64,000 nt of DNA, taken from NCBI RefSeq assembly GCF_024343735.1, contig NZ_RJUE01000003.1, forward strand, positions 1 to 64,000, given 5' to 3'. The position numbers and the translations under genes were made by a program. Shown one piece after another: positions 52,027-60,319 of the stretch (positions are counted from its first letter, which is position 1; every line of letters begins with the position of its first letter). The notes beneath the pieces are model-generated. The model searched no databases, was not told the DNA's origin, and saw nothing but the letters and a program-made list of their open reading frames with translations. Source of the DNA: Lacihabitans sp. CCS-44 (GTDB lineage: Bacteria; Bacteroidota; Bacteroidia; Cytophagales; Spirosomataceae).

Positions 52027-52413
52027 ATGCCGAAAATAGAGCATGTGGCCATGTATTGTCATAATTTAGAGACAATTAAAGAATTTTATGAAAAATATTT
52101 TGGCTGTAAATCTGGAGAAAAATACACAAATTCTTCCAAGGGATTTGAGTCCTATTTCATAAGTTTTGAAGATGGTTCTCGACTAGAAATAATGTCAAAA
52201 ACGGCAATAAATGAATCTATCAAACCCGCCGAATATTTAGGTTTAACGCATCTTGCCATCAGTGTTGGAAGTAAGGAAAATGTTGATAATTTAACAAAAA
52301 GGCTTCGAAATGACAGTTTCGAAGTCATTGGAAACCCCCGAACTACTGGCGATGGCTATTACGAAAGCGTGGTTCTTGACCCAGAAATGAATCGAATTGA
52401 AATAACGATTTAG
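52027..52413 (+). CDS. VOC/glyoxalase-family metalloprotein
   Basis: A 128-residue vicinal-oxygen-chelate protein: IEHVAMYCHNLETIKEFYEKYF with the first metal His, LEIMSK, LGLTHLAISVGSKENVDNL with the second His, and DPEMNRIEITI with the C-terminal Glu. Members include glyoxalase I-like enzymes, dioxygenases and resistance proteins; the substrate is unknown. Start MPKIEHV at 52027 matches the family; the longer frame from ATG 51952 adds 25 residues that do not. Confidence 0.85.
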   Translation: MPKIEHVAMYCHNLETIKEFYEKYFGCKSGEKYTNSSKGFESYFISFEDGSRLEIMSKTAINESIKPAEYLGLTHLAISVGSKENVDNLTKRLRNDSFEVIGNPRTTGDGYYESVVLDPEMNRIEITI

Positions 52414-52475
52414 GTACATTGCCAGAAATGCTGCTTCAATATCAAAACAGCATTTTAAATTTCGACCATTAGAAT

Positions 52476-52483
52476 TATATTTG
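52476..52483 (+). promoter_or_regulatory. -7 promoter box TATATTTG of DUF5916 gene
   Basis: An exact TAnnTTTG, 30 nt before ATG 52514. Confidence 0.65.
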
Positions 52484-52513
52484 TAAGACCAATTACACTA
52501 TAAAATACCTCTA

Positions 52514-54727
52514 ATGTTTAATAAATCACTCTTTTTGATTTTACTTGTGACTAGCGTTTCCAAAGCTCAAGATGCCGAAATTTTTAAACCAAAAGAAGAA
52601 AAGGTTAAATTTGAAGCGACGGAAATTCAGACAAACCTCAAAATTGATGGACAATTAAAAGATGAAGAGTGGAAAAAAGCAAAGCCATTTGACCAATTTG
52701 TAGAAGTAGATCCATTTCAAGGGGCTATTCCGAAACATAAAACCACTGCAAGAGCCCTATTCAACAAGCAGTTTCTATACCTTGGGGTATTTAATAGAGA
52801 TACTTTAGGCAAAAAATCAGTTCGGGTAATTGACTTTAAAAGGGACTTCAATACGCGTACCTCGGACTACCTTGGAATGAGTATTGATGGTTTCAATGAC
52901 GGCCGAAACGCGATGGTTTTTACAACTAATCCCCATGGCGTTCAAAGAGACTTTCTATCTTTTGATGCTACTTTAATAGATATTGATTGGGATGGACTCT
53001 GGAAAGTCCGAACCACACGGACAGACTCTGGTTGGTATTCCGAATTTGCTATTCCGTGGAAAACTTTACGGTATAACAAACCCGTTGGAGAGAGTTCAGA
53101 GTGGGGATTTAACATAAATAGAAATAGAAGAATGACAAACGAAAGTTATGCTTTGTCTCTTTTTCCAAGGTCTTTTAATGTACTAAGAATGGATTATGCT
53201 GGAAAATTAATAGGCATAAAACCGCCTCCGCCATCACCAAATATTCGTGTGCAGCCGTTTTTATTAACATCCTTTGATAAATACCAGAATATCGCTGACA
53301 AAAAACCTGAGGAAACAAAAGTTAAACTTGGTGGAGAAATAAAATGGGCCATAACCCCAAATTCGGTTTTAGACCTTACCGTTAACACTGACTTTGCTCA
53401 AGCCGATGCCGACAGACAGGTAAATAACGTCACGAGATTTAGCGTTTTTTTCCCAGAGAGACGACAATTTTTCCTAGAAAATGCCTCACTTTTTGGAACG
53501 AGTATTGGCCCAACGGCCGACCTTTCTGGTGGTTCTATGCGTATTCAACCATTCTTTAGTCGACAAATTGGTCTCGACGATGCTGGAAATCCATTGGAAC
53601 TTAATATAGGAACGAGATTTGTCCACCGTTCGGCAAAATCTAATTATGGTGCCATGTATATTCGCCAACGTGACACAGACAATTCACTCGGAACCAATTT
53701 TGGCATAGGCCGTTTTTCAAGAAACTTTGGTGGACAAAAGCGAATTGGTGGATTATTTACAAGCAAACAAAACAGCTTAAATACTAATTTATCAGGCACT
53801 GTAGATGGTTTTTTCAGATTTGATGCCGCAAATTCGCTCAATTGGATAGTAAGTACTACTTACGATACTCAAATCAAGCAATCGGGTTTTGCTGGCTCAG
53901 CTCAATATTTTTATGCTAGCAACCAATGGAAACTTTGGTGGACACAATCCGTCATCACCAAAAATTATAATCCCGAAGTAGGGTTTGTTTCTAGAAATGA
54001 CGTTATAGCCACTACCCCAGGAATATTTTATTATAATAGAGATAGACTTGTACCACTGAAAAAGATTTTCAGATCTTACGAACCAAGTTTATTAGTGGAG
54101 ACTTATCATCAGGCCAGTACCAAAATATTAACTGAGTCGTCGATTGGTCTTAGTCCACTTTGGTATATGTTCCAGTCGGGAGGCTTCATTGGGCATATTT
54201 ATACTATTTTTAGTCAAAATCTTTTAGAACCTTTCAATCCTTTACGAGTACCTATTGGAACGGGAAAATATAATTATGCCCGTCATACTATATTTTGGGG
54301 GAGCGATGGCTCTAAAAAACTGAGTTTCAATTGGAACGGTGAATATGGCAAATATTTTAACGGAAAACTCAACACGACAACTTTCAAAATCAATTTTTCA
54401 CCAGTTCCTCATATTGCTCTGAATGCTAGTGCAAATAGAAACCATTTTATTGGAGTAGGTAGCGAGAAAACCACCAAAAATGTAGATTTGATGTCTATTG
54501 AAGGTCGATTAGCTTTAAATCCGAGGTTTCAACTGATAGGATTTTACCAAAAAGATTTATCGCAAAATGCAAATAATTTTAATATTAGATTGGCTTGGGA
54601 GTATCAACCGCTTTCGTTCATTTATTTAGTATTTAACAATAGACAATTTGATTCTGCCCTAAAACCTGAAACCCGAGCCAGAGAAGATCATGCGATCGCC
54701 AAAATAAGTTATTTGAAGCAATTCTAA
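52514..54727 (+). CDS. DUF5916 outer-membrane protein, second copy
   Basis: 737 residues: signal peptide (to SKAQ), CBM9-like domain (TNLKIDGQLKDEEWKKAKP, ARALFNKQFLYLGVFN, FTTNPHGVQRDFLSFD), then the barrel-like part with LDLTVNTDFAQADADRQV and FFPERRQFFLENASLF. The last two motifs nearly repeat those of the 23410-25629 protein, so the two are diverged paralogs of equal length. It has its own promoter and no overlapping genes, unlike the other copy. Function unknown. Confidence 0.88.
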   Translation: MFNKSLFLILLVTSVSKAQDAEIFKPKEEKVKFEATEIQTNLKIDGQLKDEEWKKAKPFDQFVEVDPFQGAIPKHKTTARALFNKQFLYLGVFNRDTLGKKSVRVIDFKRDFNTRTSDYLGMSIDGFNDGRNAMVFTTNPHGVQRDFLSFDATLIDIDWDGLWKVRTTRTDSGWYSEFAIPWKTLRYNKPVGESSEWGFNINRNRRMTNESYALSLFPRSFNVLRMDYAGKLIGIKPPPPSPNIRVQPFLLTSFDKYQNIADKKPEETKVKLGGEIKWAITPNSVLDLTVNTDFAQADADRQVNNVTRFSVFFPERRQFFLENASLFGTSIGPTADLSGGSMRIQPFFSRQIGLDDAGNPLELNIGTRFVHRSAKSNYGAMYIRQRDTDNSLGTNFGIGRFSRNFGGQKRIGGLFTSKQNSLNTNLSGTVDGFFRFDAANSLNWIVSTTYDTQIKQSGFAGSAQYFYASNQWKLWWTQSVITKNYNPEVGFVSRNDVIATTPGIFYYNRDRLVPLKKIFRSYEPSLLVETYHQASTKILTESSIGLSPLWYMFQSGGFIGHIYTIFSQNLLEPFNPLRVPIGTGKYNYARHTIFWGSDGSKKLSFNWNGEYGKYFNGKLNTTTFKINFSPVPHIALNASANRNHFIGVGSEKTTKNVDLMSIEGRLALNPRFQLIGFYQKDLSQNANNFNIRLAWEYQPLSFIYLVFNNRQFDSALKPETRAREDHAIAKISYLKQF

Positions 54728-55075
54728 CCAAACCATAAATCCATTACAAATGGCTGATTTATTTCAGAACAAATACAGAATTCCCTCTGCGAGGCTTCAA
54801 ACGTATGATTACGCAAGCCAAGGAATGTATTTCGTAACGATATGCACGAAATTCATGCAGCATTTTTTTGGAAAAATCATATCTGACCAAAAAACTAACG
54901 CGGCCAAGCTTGACCCGACTGAAATAGGCAAAATTGCTGAATTGGAATGGTACAAAAGCCTTGAACTGCGACCTGATATGAATCTGGATATCGGCGAATT
55001 CATCGTGATGCCTAATCATATTCACGGAATTATAATAATTGGCAAAAATGATTTTAATTCTGGGGAAAATATTAC

Positions 55076-55118
55076 GGAATCGAATCGGAATTCGGAATCG
55101 AATCGGAATTTGGAATCA
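55076..55118 (+). repeat. 18-bp minisatellite in transposase gene
   Basis: GGAATCGAATCGGAATTC (55076-55093) is followed by a copy with one change (55094-55111) and a partial third. The period is a multiple of three, so the reading frame is kept. Confidence 0.85.
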
Positions 55119-55125
55119 CATGGCA

Positions 55126-55153
55126 GTACAGACGCGATGCATCGCGTCTCTAC
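55126..55153. repeat. REP-like palindrome inside transposase gene
   Basis: A 28-bp palindrome with one mismatched pair, running from GTACAGACGCGATGC to GCATCGCGTCTCTAC. It is GC-rich within AT-rich DNA and has the form of REP hairpins cut by RAYT proteins. I saw no second copy in this window. Confidence 0.75.
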
Positions 55154-55154
55154 G

Positions 55155-55199
55155 CAATCCGCATCCCCAATTCAATCCGCATCCCCAATTCAATCCACC
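55155..55199 (+). repeat. Second 18-bp minisatellite in transposase gene
   Basis: CAATCCGCATCCCCAATT occurs at 55155-55172 and 55173-55190, then partially at 55191. It immediately follows the palindrome. Confidence 0.85.
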
Positions 55200-55472
55200 C
55201 CGCAATCCGGATCCCAAAACACCTTCGCACCACAATCCAAAAATCTGGCCTCCATCATGCGGGGCTATAAATCGGCGGTGACCACTTACGCCCGCAAAAA
55301 CAATATTCGATTTGAATGGCACGTACGATATCACGACCACATCATTCGAAATTAGGAAGAATATCTTAGAATTTCCAATTATATCAAAAATAATCCATCA
55401 AAATGGCTTCAGGATAAATTTAACAATTCAAAATAATTAACCTTCTATAGCCTATTTAGAGCCTCAATGCAT

Positions 55473-55480
55473 TATTTTTG
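55473..55480 (+). promoter_or_regulatory. -7 promoter box TATTTTTG of GH3 fusion gene
   Basis: An exact TAnnTTTG, 21 nt before ATG 55502. The in-frame TTG at 55478 is part of the box and not the start. Confidence 0.7.
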
Positions 55481-55501
55481 AACAAAATAACCTTTTTCAA
55501 A

Positions 55502-58500
55502 ATGTACAAACCTTCTGGCATATCTCTTATAATATTTTTACTATTTGCATGTTCTGTATTTGCTCAAAAGAAGCCTGAATTCTTAATCAAATACAATGAA
55601 ACTTGGGTAGAAAATACCTTTAAAAGCTTAACACTGGAGGAAAAAATAGGCCAATTGTTGATGCCGCGAGGTAATACCTCAGGCAAAGGCTATGACCCAG
55701 AAAAATTAAAAGTTTGGGTAAAAGATTATAAAATCGGCGGAATCGTGTTTTTTGCTGGACAACCCACCGTTCAGGCAAGAATCGTGAATGAACTGCAAGC
55801 TTTGAGCAAAACTCCGATGTTAATAGGTATGGATTTGGAATGGGGAATGGCCATGAGACTTGACAGTACGGTTCGTTTTCCTTACCAAATGGCTCTTGGG
55901 AGTATGCAAGGTGGTGAGAATCTGATTCAAGAAATGGGGAATGAAGTGGGTCTTCAATGCAAAAGAATGGGTGTACACATTAACTACGCTCCTGTGGTGG
56001 ACATCAATAATAACCCTCAAAATCCAGTAATCAATTTCCGTTCTTTTGGTGAGGATAAACTTTCTGTGACCACAAAGTCATTCGCCTACATGACTGGTCT
56101 ACAAAACCAGCGAATTCTTTCAACAGCCAAACATTTTCCAGGCCATGGCGACACTGGAGTAGATTCACATTATGATTTGCCCGTTATTTCGCATGATAAA
56201 ACTCATTTGACAGAAAATGAACTTTATCCTTATAAATTCTTGATTGAAAATGGATTGAGCGGTGTCATGACCTCACATTTAAGTGTATTAAATCTGGATA
56301 CCACCAAAAACTTAGCTGCAACATTTTCAAGCAAAATCGTAACTGATTTATTACAAAAAGATTTGAAATTTGAAGGTTTAACATTTACAGATGCCATGGA
56401 TATGCAGGGTGCTGTCAAATATTTTCCTAACGGAGAAGCACTTGTGAAGGCCATTTTAGCAGGAAATGATATACTTGAAACTTTTGAAGATGTTCCTACA
56501 ACCGTAGCGGCCATAAAAAAAGCAATTGAAACAAAGCAATTGAGCATTGAAATTTTAGATGAACGTGTTAAAAAAATACTGAAAGCAAAATCTTGGGTGG
56601 GCTTAGAAAACTATAAACCAATAGAAGTCAACAACTTAATAGAAGACTTGAACACTATAAAATCTGACCACTTGAACAGAGTTTTCGCAGAAAAGTCAAC
56701 CGTAACTTTAAGAAACAATCAGGAAATCTTACCCATAAAGGATATTTCAAAAAGCACTGTCATACTGTGTATAGATGCCATTGGACTAACGCCTTTTCAG
56801 AAAATGGCGGCCAATTATACTGACACCAAATCAATTTCTATTGCACCAAATGCTACTTTCGAACAAAGTAAGGCACTTATCGATGAAGCCTTGAAAGCCG
56901 AAAATCTAATAATTGGATTACATTTGGCCAACATAAGACCGGGTGCTAACTACGGGGTAAATGCCAATAACAACCAAATAATAAAAACTTTATCTGAGAG
57001 AAAAAACGCAGTCCTAGTGATTTTCGGAAATCCATATGCCTCAGGAAAAATTGATGGTGTGGAGAACTTTGACGGTCTCATTCTGGCCAATCAACTCACA
57101 AAATACACCGAAGAAGCTGCCGCCATGGCGGTTTTTGGAGGAATAGAAAGCAACGGAAGACTGTCAGTTACTGTCAATGATAAATTCAAGTTATATGATG
57201 GTTTGATGGTTCAAAAAAATGGGCGTTTATCCTACGGAACTCCTGAAATGATTGGCTTGGACAGTAAAGTTTTTAATGCAAGAATAGACTCGGTAATTAA
57301 TCTTGGAATAAAAGAAATGGCATACCCCGGAGCAGTAATGCAGGTTGCCAAAAACGGAAGAGTTATTTACCAAAAGGCATTTGGATTTCATACCTACGAA
57401 CAAGCTGACGATTTGAAAAATAAATTACGAGCAAAAAGTAATTTTGAAACTGGGAACAAATCAGATGTGATGGACAACCCGAAAGAATTGCAAAATGCTA
57501 AAAGTTTGGCTACCTCAAACGGAATTGACCCAAAAAATCTTGGAATGGTGGAATTAAACGACTTGTATGATTTTGCCAGCGTAACCAAAATAAGTACTTC
57601 AGCCTTAGCAGTGATGCAGTTGATGTCTGAAAATAAATTTGACCTTGACAAAACTTTCGGAGATTATTATGAGCCATTCAAAAACTCAAACAAAGAGAAT
57701 TTGACCTTCAAAAATATGCTTACACACAAGTCTGGACTTAAGGCATGGATACCATTTTGGATGGACTGTATTGACTCATTAGCAACTATCGAAAAGGCTA
57801 TTAAAATGAATCCTGATTTAGAAAACTTGGTGATTAAAAATTACAAAAAGCAGGGTATTTTAGCAAAAATATTAAAACTCAAACCAAAATATACGCTTGA
57901 CTATGCTGCTACCCTGAAAAAAGACAAAACTATTTGGGCTAAAAGTCTCAATACCAAAACCATCACTTGGTTGCCCGGAATATTTAGCAATACCAAAAGC
58001 GAACAATACTCTGTAGAAGTCGCCGATACATTGTTTATGAATAAAGAAAGAATGGCGTTTATCATGAACCAAATTAAAGAATCGCCTGTAAAACCGCAAC
58101 AGGGTTACGTTTACAGTGATTTACACTATTACACTTATCCAGCCTTTGTTCAAAGTATAACGGGCCAAACTTGGGAAGATTACCTAAAAACAACTTATAA
58201 ATCTCTCGGAGCGAGTACTTTAACTTACAACCCAAGAAGGTTTTATGGTTTGGACAGAATTGTACCTACCGAAAAAGATACGCTTTTCAGAAAAACACTT
58301 ATTCATGGTCGTGTGCATGACGAAGGTGCTGGTATGTTGAATGGCATTTCAGGCCATGCTGGACTTTTTGGTTCTGCAAACGACCTGACAAAACTGATGC
58401 AAATGTATTTGCAAAAAGGAAGTTTTGGTGGAAAACAATATATAAAACCCGAAATTATTGACCAATGCACTGATTATCAGTTTCCTTACGAAGGCAACAG

Positions 58501-58750
58501 AAGAGGTATCGCCTTTGAAAAACTTGACTTCAATAAAAATATTAGCAATGGACCGCAATTGGCTTCTTCAAAAAGTTATGGACATTCGGGATACACTGGA
58601 ACTTACACTTGGGTAGATCCAGAGCTTGAGTTGGTATATGTGTTTCTTTCAAATAGGGTTTATCCCACAAGAGACAATACAAAAATATCCTCTTTGAATA
58701 TCCGTACAGAAGTGGGTAATCAAATAATAAAAACTATCAAAGGGAAATAA
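55502..58750 (+). CDS. NagZ-type GH3 glycosidase fused to serine hydrolase
   Basis: 1,083 residues with a signal peptide (to VFAQ). N-terminal GH3 domain: KHFPGHGDTGVDSHYDLP carries the Asp-Ser-His dyad (D221, H223) characteristic of NagZ beta-N-acetylglucosaminidases, and the nucleophile is D297 in FTDAMDMQG. A linker leads to a class C beta-lactamase-like domain: SVTK (S693, K696), YSD as the Tyr motif, and GHSGYTG. NagZ removes GlcNAc from muropeptides; the second domain probably acts on peptide or ester bonds of cell-wall material. Ends at a stem-loop terminator. Confidence 0.92.
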   Translation: MYKPSGISLIIFLLFACSVFAQKKPEFLIKYNETWVENTFKSLTLEEKIGQLLMPRGNTSGKGYDPEKLKVWVKDYKIGGIVFFAGQPTVQARIVNELQALSKTPMLIGMDLEWGMAMRLDSTVRFPYQMALGSMQGGENLIQEMGNEVGLQCKRMGVHINYAPVVDINNNPQNPVINFRSFGEDKLSVTTKSFAYMTGLQNQRILSTAKHFPGHGDTGVDSHYDLPVISHDKTHLTENELYPYKFLIENGLSGVMTSHLSVLNLDTTKNLAATFSSKIVTDLLQKDLKFEGLTFTDAMDMQGAVKYFPNGEALVKAILAGNDILETFEDVPTTVAAIKKAIETKQLSIEILDERVKKILKAKSWVGLENYKPIEVNNLIEDLNTIKSDHLNRVFAEKSTVTLRNNQEILPIKDISKSTVILCIDAIGLTPFQKMAANYTDTKSISIAPNATFEQSKALIDEALKAENLIIGLHLANIRPGANYGVNANNNQIIKTLSERKNAVLVIFGNPYASGKIDGVENFDGLILANQLTKYTEEAAAMAVFGGIESNGRLSVTVNDKFKLYDGLMVQKNGRLSYGTPEMIGLDSKVFNARIDSVINLGIKEMAYPGAVMQVAKNGRVIYQKAFGFHTYEQADDLKNKLRAKSNFETGNKSDVMDNPKELQNAKSLATSNGIDPKNLGMVELNDLYDFASVTKISTSALAVMQLMSENKFDLDKTFGDYYEPFKNSNKENLTFKNMLTHKSGLKAWIPFWMDCIDSLATIEKAIKMNPDLENLVIKNYKKQGILAKILKLKPKYTLDYAATLKKDKTIWAKSLNTKTITWLPGIFSNTKSEQYSVEVADTLFMNKERMAFIMNQIKESPVKPQQGYVYSDLHYYTYPAFVQSITGQTWEDYLKTTYKSLGASTLTYNPRRFYGLDRIVPTEKDTLFRKTLIHGRVHDEGAGMLNGISGHAGLFGSANDLTKLMQMYLQKGSFGGKQYIKPEIIDQCTDYQFPYEGNRRGIAFEKLDFNKNISNGPQLASSKSYGHSGYTGTYTWVDPELELVYVFLSNRVYPTRDNTKISSLNIRTEVGNQIIKTIKGK

Positions 58751-58762
58751 ACATCAATATCT

Positions 58763-58801
58763 AAAAAATGCCTGTTAGTAAAACAATATCAGGCATTTTT
58801 T
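58763..58801 (+). terminator. Stem-loop terminator of GH3 fusion gene
   Basis: Stem AAAAAATGCCTG / CAGGCATTTTTT with a 15-nt loop, starting 12 nt after the stop codon. Confidence 0.75.
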
Positions 58802-58843
58802 GTTTATATCTAGTAAAAACTTATTCTATAAACTAAAAAAACG

Positions 58844-59626
58844 ATGTCAACTTTAAACAAGAGACCTATCCTTTCTTTCATAAATTTCATCCTTTTTACC
58901 GCGGTTGTTTATGTCAATACTTTGGCTGTCACCTTACCCATAAATGGCAAAAGTACTGGTGAACTTTCTGACCAATATCCTAATCTTTTTGTGCCAGCAG
59001 GTTTCACGTTTTCTATTTGGGGCGTTATATATTTGCTTCTTTTGGGTTTTGTAGTTTATCAGATTTGGGTTTCATTTAATAAAAAGGCAGTTCAAAAACT
59101 CTCTTTACAAAGCCAAGTTTTGTTTGGGATAACCAACGTTTTAAATATGAGTTGGATTCTAGCGTGGCATTATGAATTGGTGACTTTATCTGTTTTGATA
59201 ATGGGGGCATTTCTCTCAACATTGATTATTCTTTTTTTGAACAACGAAAAAATACAGAACAAATCTTTGCTTGAGAAAATAACTATTGATACACCAATTA
59301 ACGTATATCTTGGGTGGATTTCGGTAGCTACCATAGCAAATATCACAGCCTTATTTGTCACTTTAGGTTGGACTGGGAGTCCGCTCACTGAAAGTACATG
59401 GACTATAATTATGCTAGGTATTGGTGCAGCTTTAGCAATAATTATGTTGTTTAGAACAACAAATTTCGTCTATGCTTTAGTCATTATTTGGGCATTTTAT
59501 GGCATTTTCTCAAAAAGACAAACCTCTGAAAACCCTGAAATAGCACAAACAGCACTTATACTTATTGCCATAATCGCATTTAGCTTTGTTTATATTTTAT
59601 TCAAAAAAATTAGAACTAAATATTAA
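58844..59626 (+). CDS. TspO-like tryptophan-rich membrane protein
   Basis: 260 residues with about seven membrane helices. LFVPAGFTFSIWGVIYLLLLGF, LNMSWILAWHYE, and YLGWISVATIANITALFVTLGW.G match the long tryptophan-rich sensory-protein group related to TspO/MBR. TspO proteins bind porphyrins and are often light- or stress-linked; the ligand here is unknown. No promoter match is visible, and it stands after a terminator. Confidence 0.85.
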   Translation: MSTLNKRPILSFINFILFTAVVYVNTLAVTLPINGKSTGELSDQYPNLFVPAGFTFSIWGVIYLLLLGFVVYQIWVSFNKKAVQKLSLQSQVLFGITNVLNMSWILAWHYELVTLSVLIMGAFLSTLIILFLNNEKIQNKSLLEKITIDTPINVYLGWISVATIANITALFVTLGWTGSPLTESTWTIIMLGIGAALAIIMLFRTTNFVYALVIIWAFYGIFSKRQTSENPEIAQTALILIAIIAFSFVYILFKKIRTKY

Positions 59627-59716
59627 GATTTTACTCTCATTTCTTTCAAAAAAATATCCCCAATCGATTCCTTGGCATAGCTTTTGAATTCCTTGATTCA
59701 AAACAATACAATTTTT

Positions 59717-60229
59717 ATGGAATTATTAGGAATAGGATCGAGAATTAAACATGCAACATTTGGTGCTGGAGTAGTGATAAATGTCAAATCAGATGGGTAT
59801 GAGATTACTTTTATTGAAGATGGAACCCGGAAAATTAAATTAGATGCTGAGGTAGAAATTATTCATAAAACTCATTTTTCCAACGATTTAGTAAGTCTTT
59901 TTGATGTGGAAAGATCCATGACCAAAATTCTCCAAAACTGGATGGATGCCACAGAAATAGTGCCACTGGGCGACAAATGGAAAGGTGGAAAAATGATTCT
60001 TGAACCAGGTAAAGTGGGCTTATCTTCAAAAGAAATCCCTATCGATACATTCTTTCACAAAATAGTAATGATGCGAGATAGACTGAGAGTGATGGAGCAA
60101 AAAATAAATGCCTCTGAACTTGATGATGAGGCCAAAGTTGATATTCAACAATATATTTCTCGCTGCTACGGCTCTATGACTACTTTTAATATTCTTTTCA
60201 AAGAAACCGAACACCAGTTTAAAAGCTAA
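59717..60229 (+). CDS. Unknown protein with Tudor-like N-domain
   Basis: 170 residues from ATG 59717 (the TTG at 59684 is rejected, since no conserved sequence precedes the ATG). The first 55 residues, GIGSRIKHATFGAGVVINVK then YEITFIEDGTRKIKLD, resemble the small barrel at the C-terminus of UvrD/PcrA helicases, which contacts RNA polymerase. The rest is helical (ERSMTKILQNWMDATEIV, FHKIVMMRDRLRVMEQKI). No catalytic motif. Probably a protein- or nucleic-acid-binding accessory protein; function unknown. Confidence 0.72.
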   Translation: MELLGIGSRIKHATFGAGVVINVKSDGYEITFIEDGTRKIKLDAEVEIIHKTHFSNDLVSLFDVERSMTKILQNWMDATEIVPLGDKWKGGKMILEPGKVGLSSKEIPIDTFFHKIVMMRDRLRVMEQKINASELDDEAKVDIQQYISRCYGSMTTFNILFKETEHQFKS

Positions 60230-60319
60230 AAAAAGATTCAATTTTAATGATTCACCATAAAGAAAAAAGAGGAGCACAACTAGTCTTTTTGTCTATTTAA
60301 CCCTATAAACCCTTAAAAA

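Larger units (their letters stand above)
54750..55436 (+). pseudogene. RAYT-type Y1 transposase, interrupted by in-frame TAG
   Basis: REP-associated tyrosine transposase (IS200-like HUH fold): YFVTICT, the HUH pair in MPNHIHGII, a helix with YKSAVTTYARKN, and WHVRYHDHIIRN. The frame stops at TAG 55353, but the same frame then reads EEYLRISNYIKNNPSKWLQD up to TAA 55434, which is the usual RAYT C-terminus. So one nonsense change has cut it (201 residues remain). Between the HUH part and the Tyr helix lies an unusual Ser/Asn/Gln-rich insert containing two 18-bp minisatellites and a REP-like palindrome. Confidence 0.85.

Noticed and set aside
52514-54727. TonB-dependent receptor
   Set aside because: No plug domain or TonB box; the N-domain is CBM9-like and the motifs match DUF5916.
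54750-55436. Complete IS200/IS605 element
   Set aside because: No TnpB and no paired end hairpins outside the gene; the sequence fits the single-copy RAYT group.
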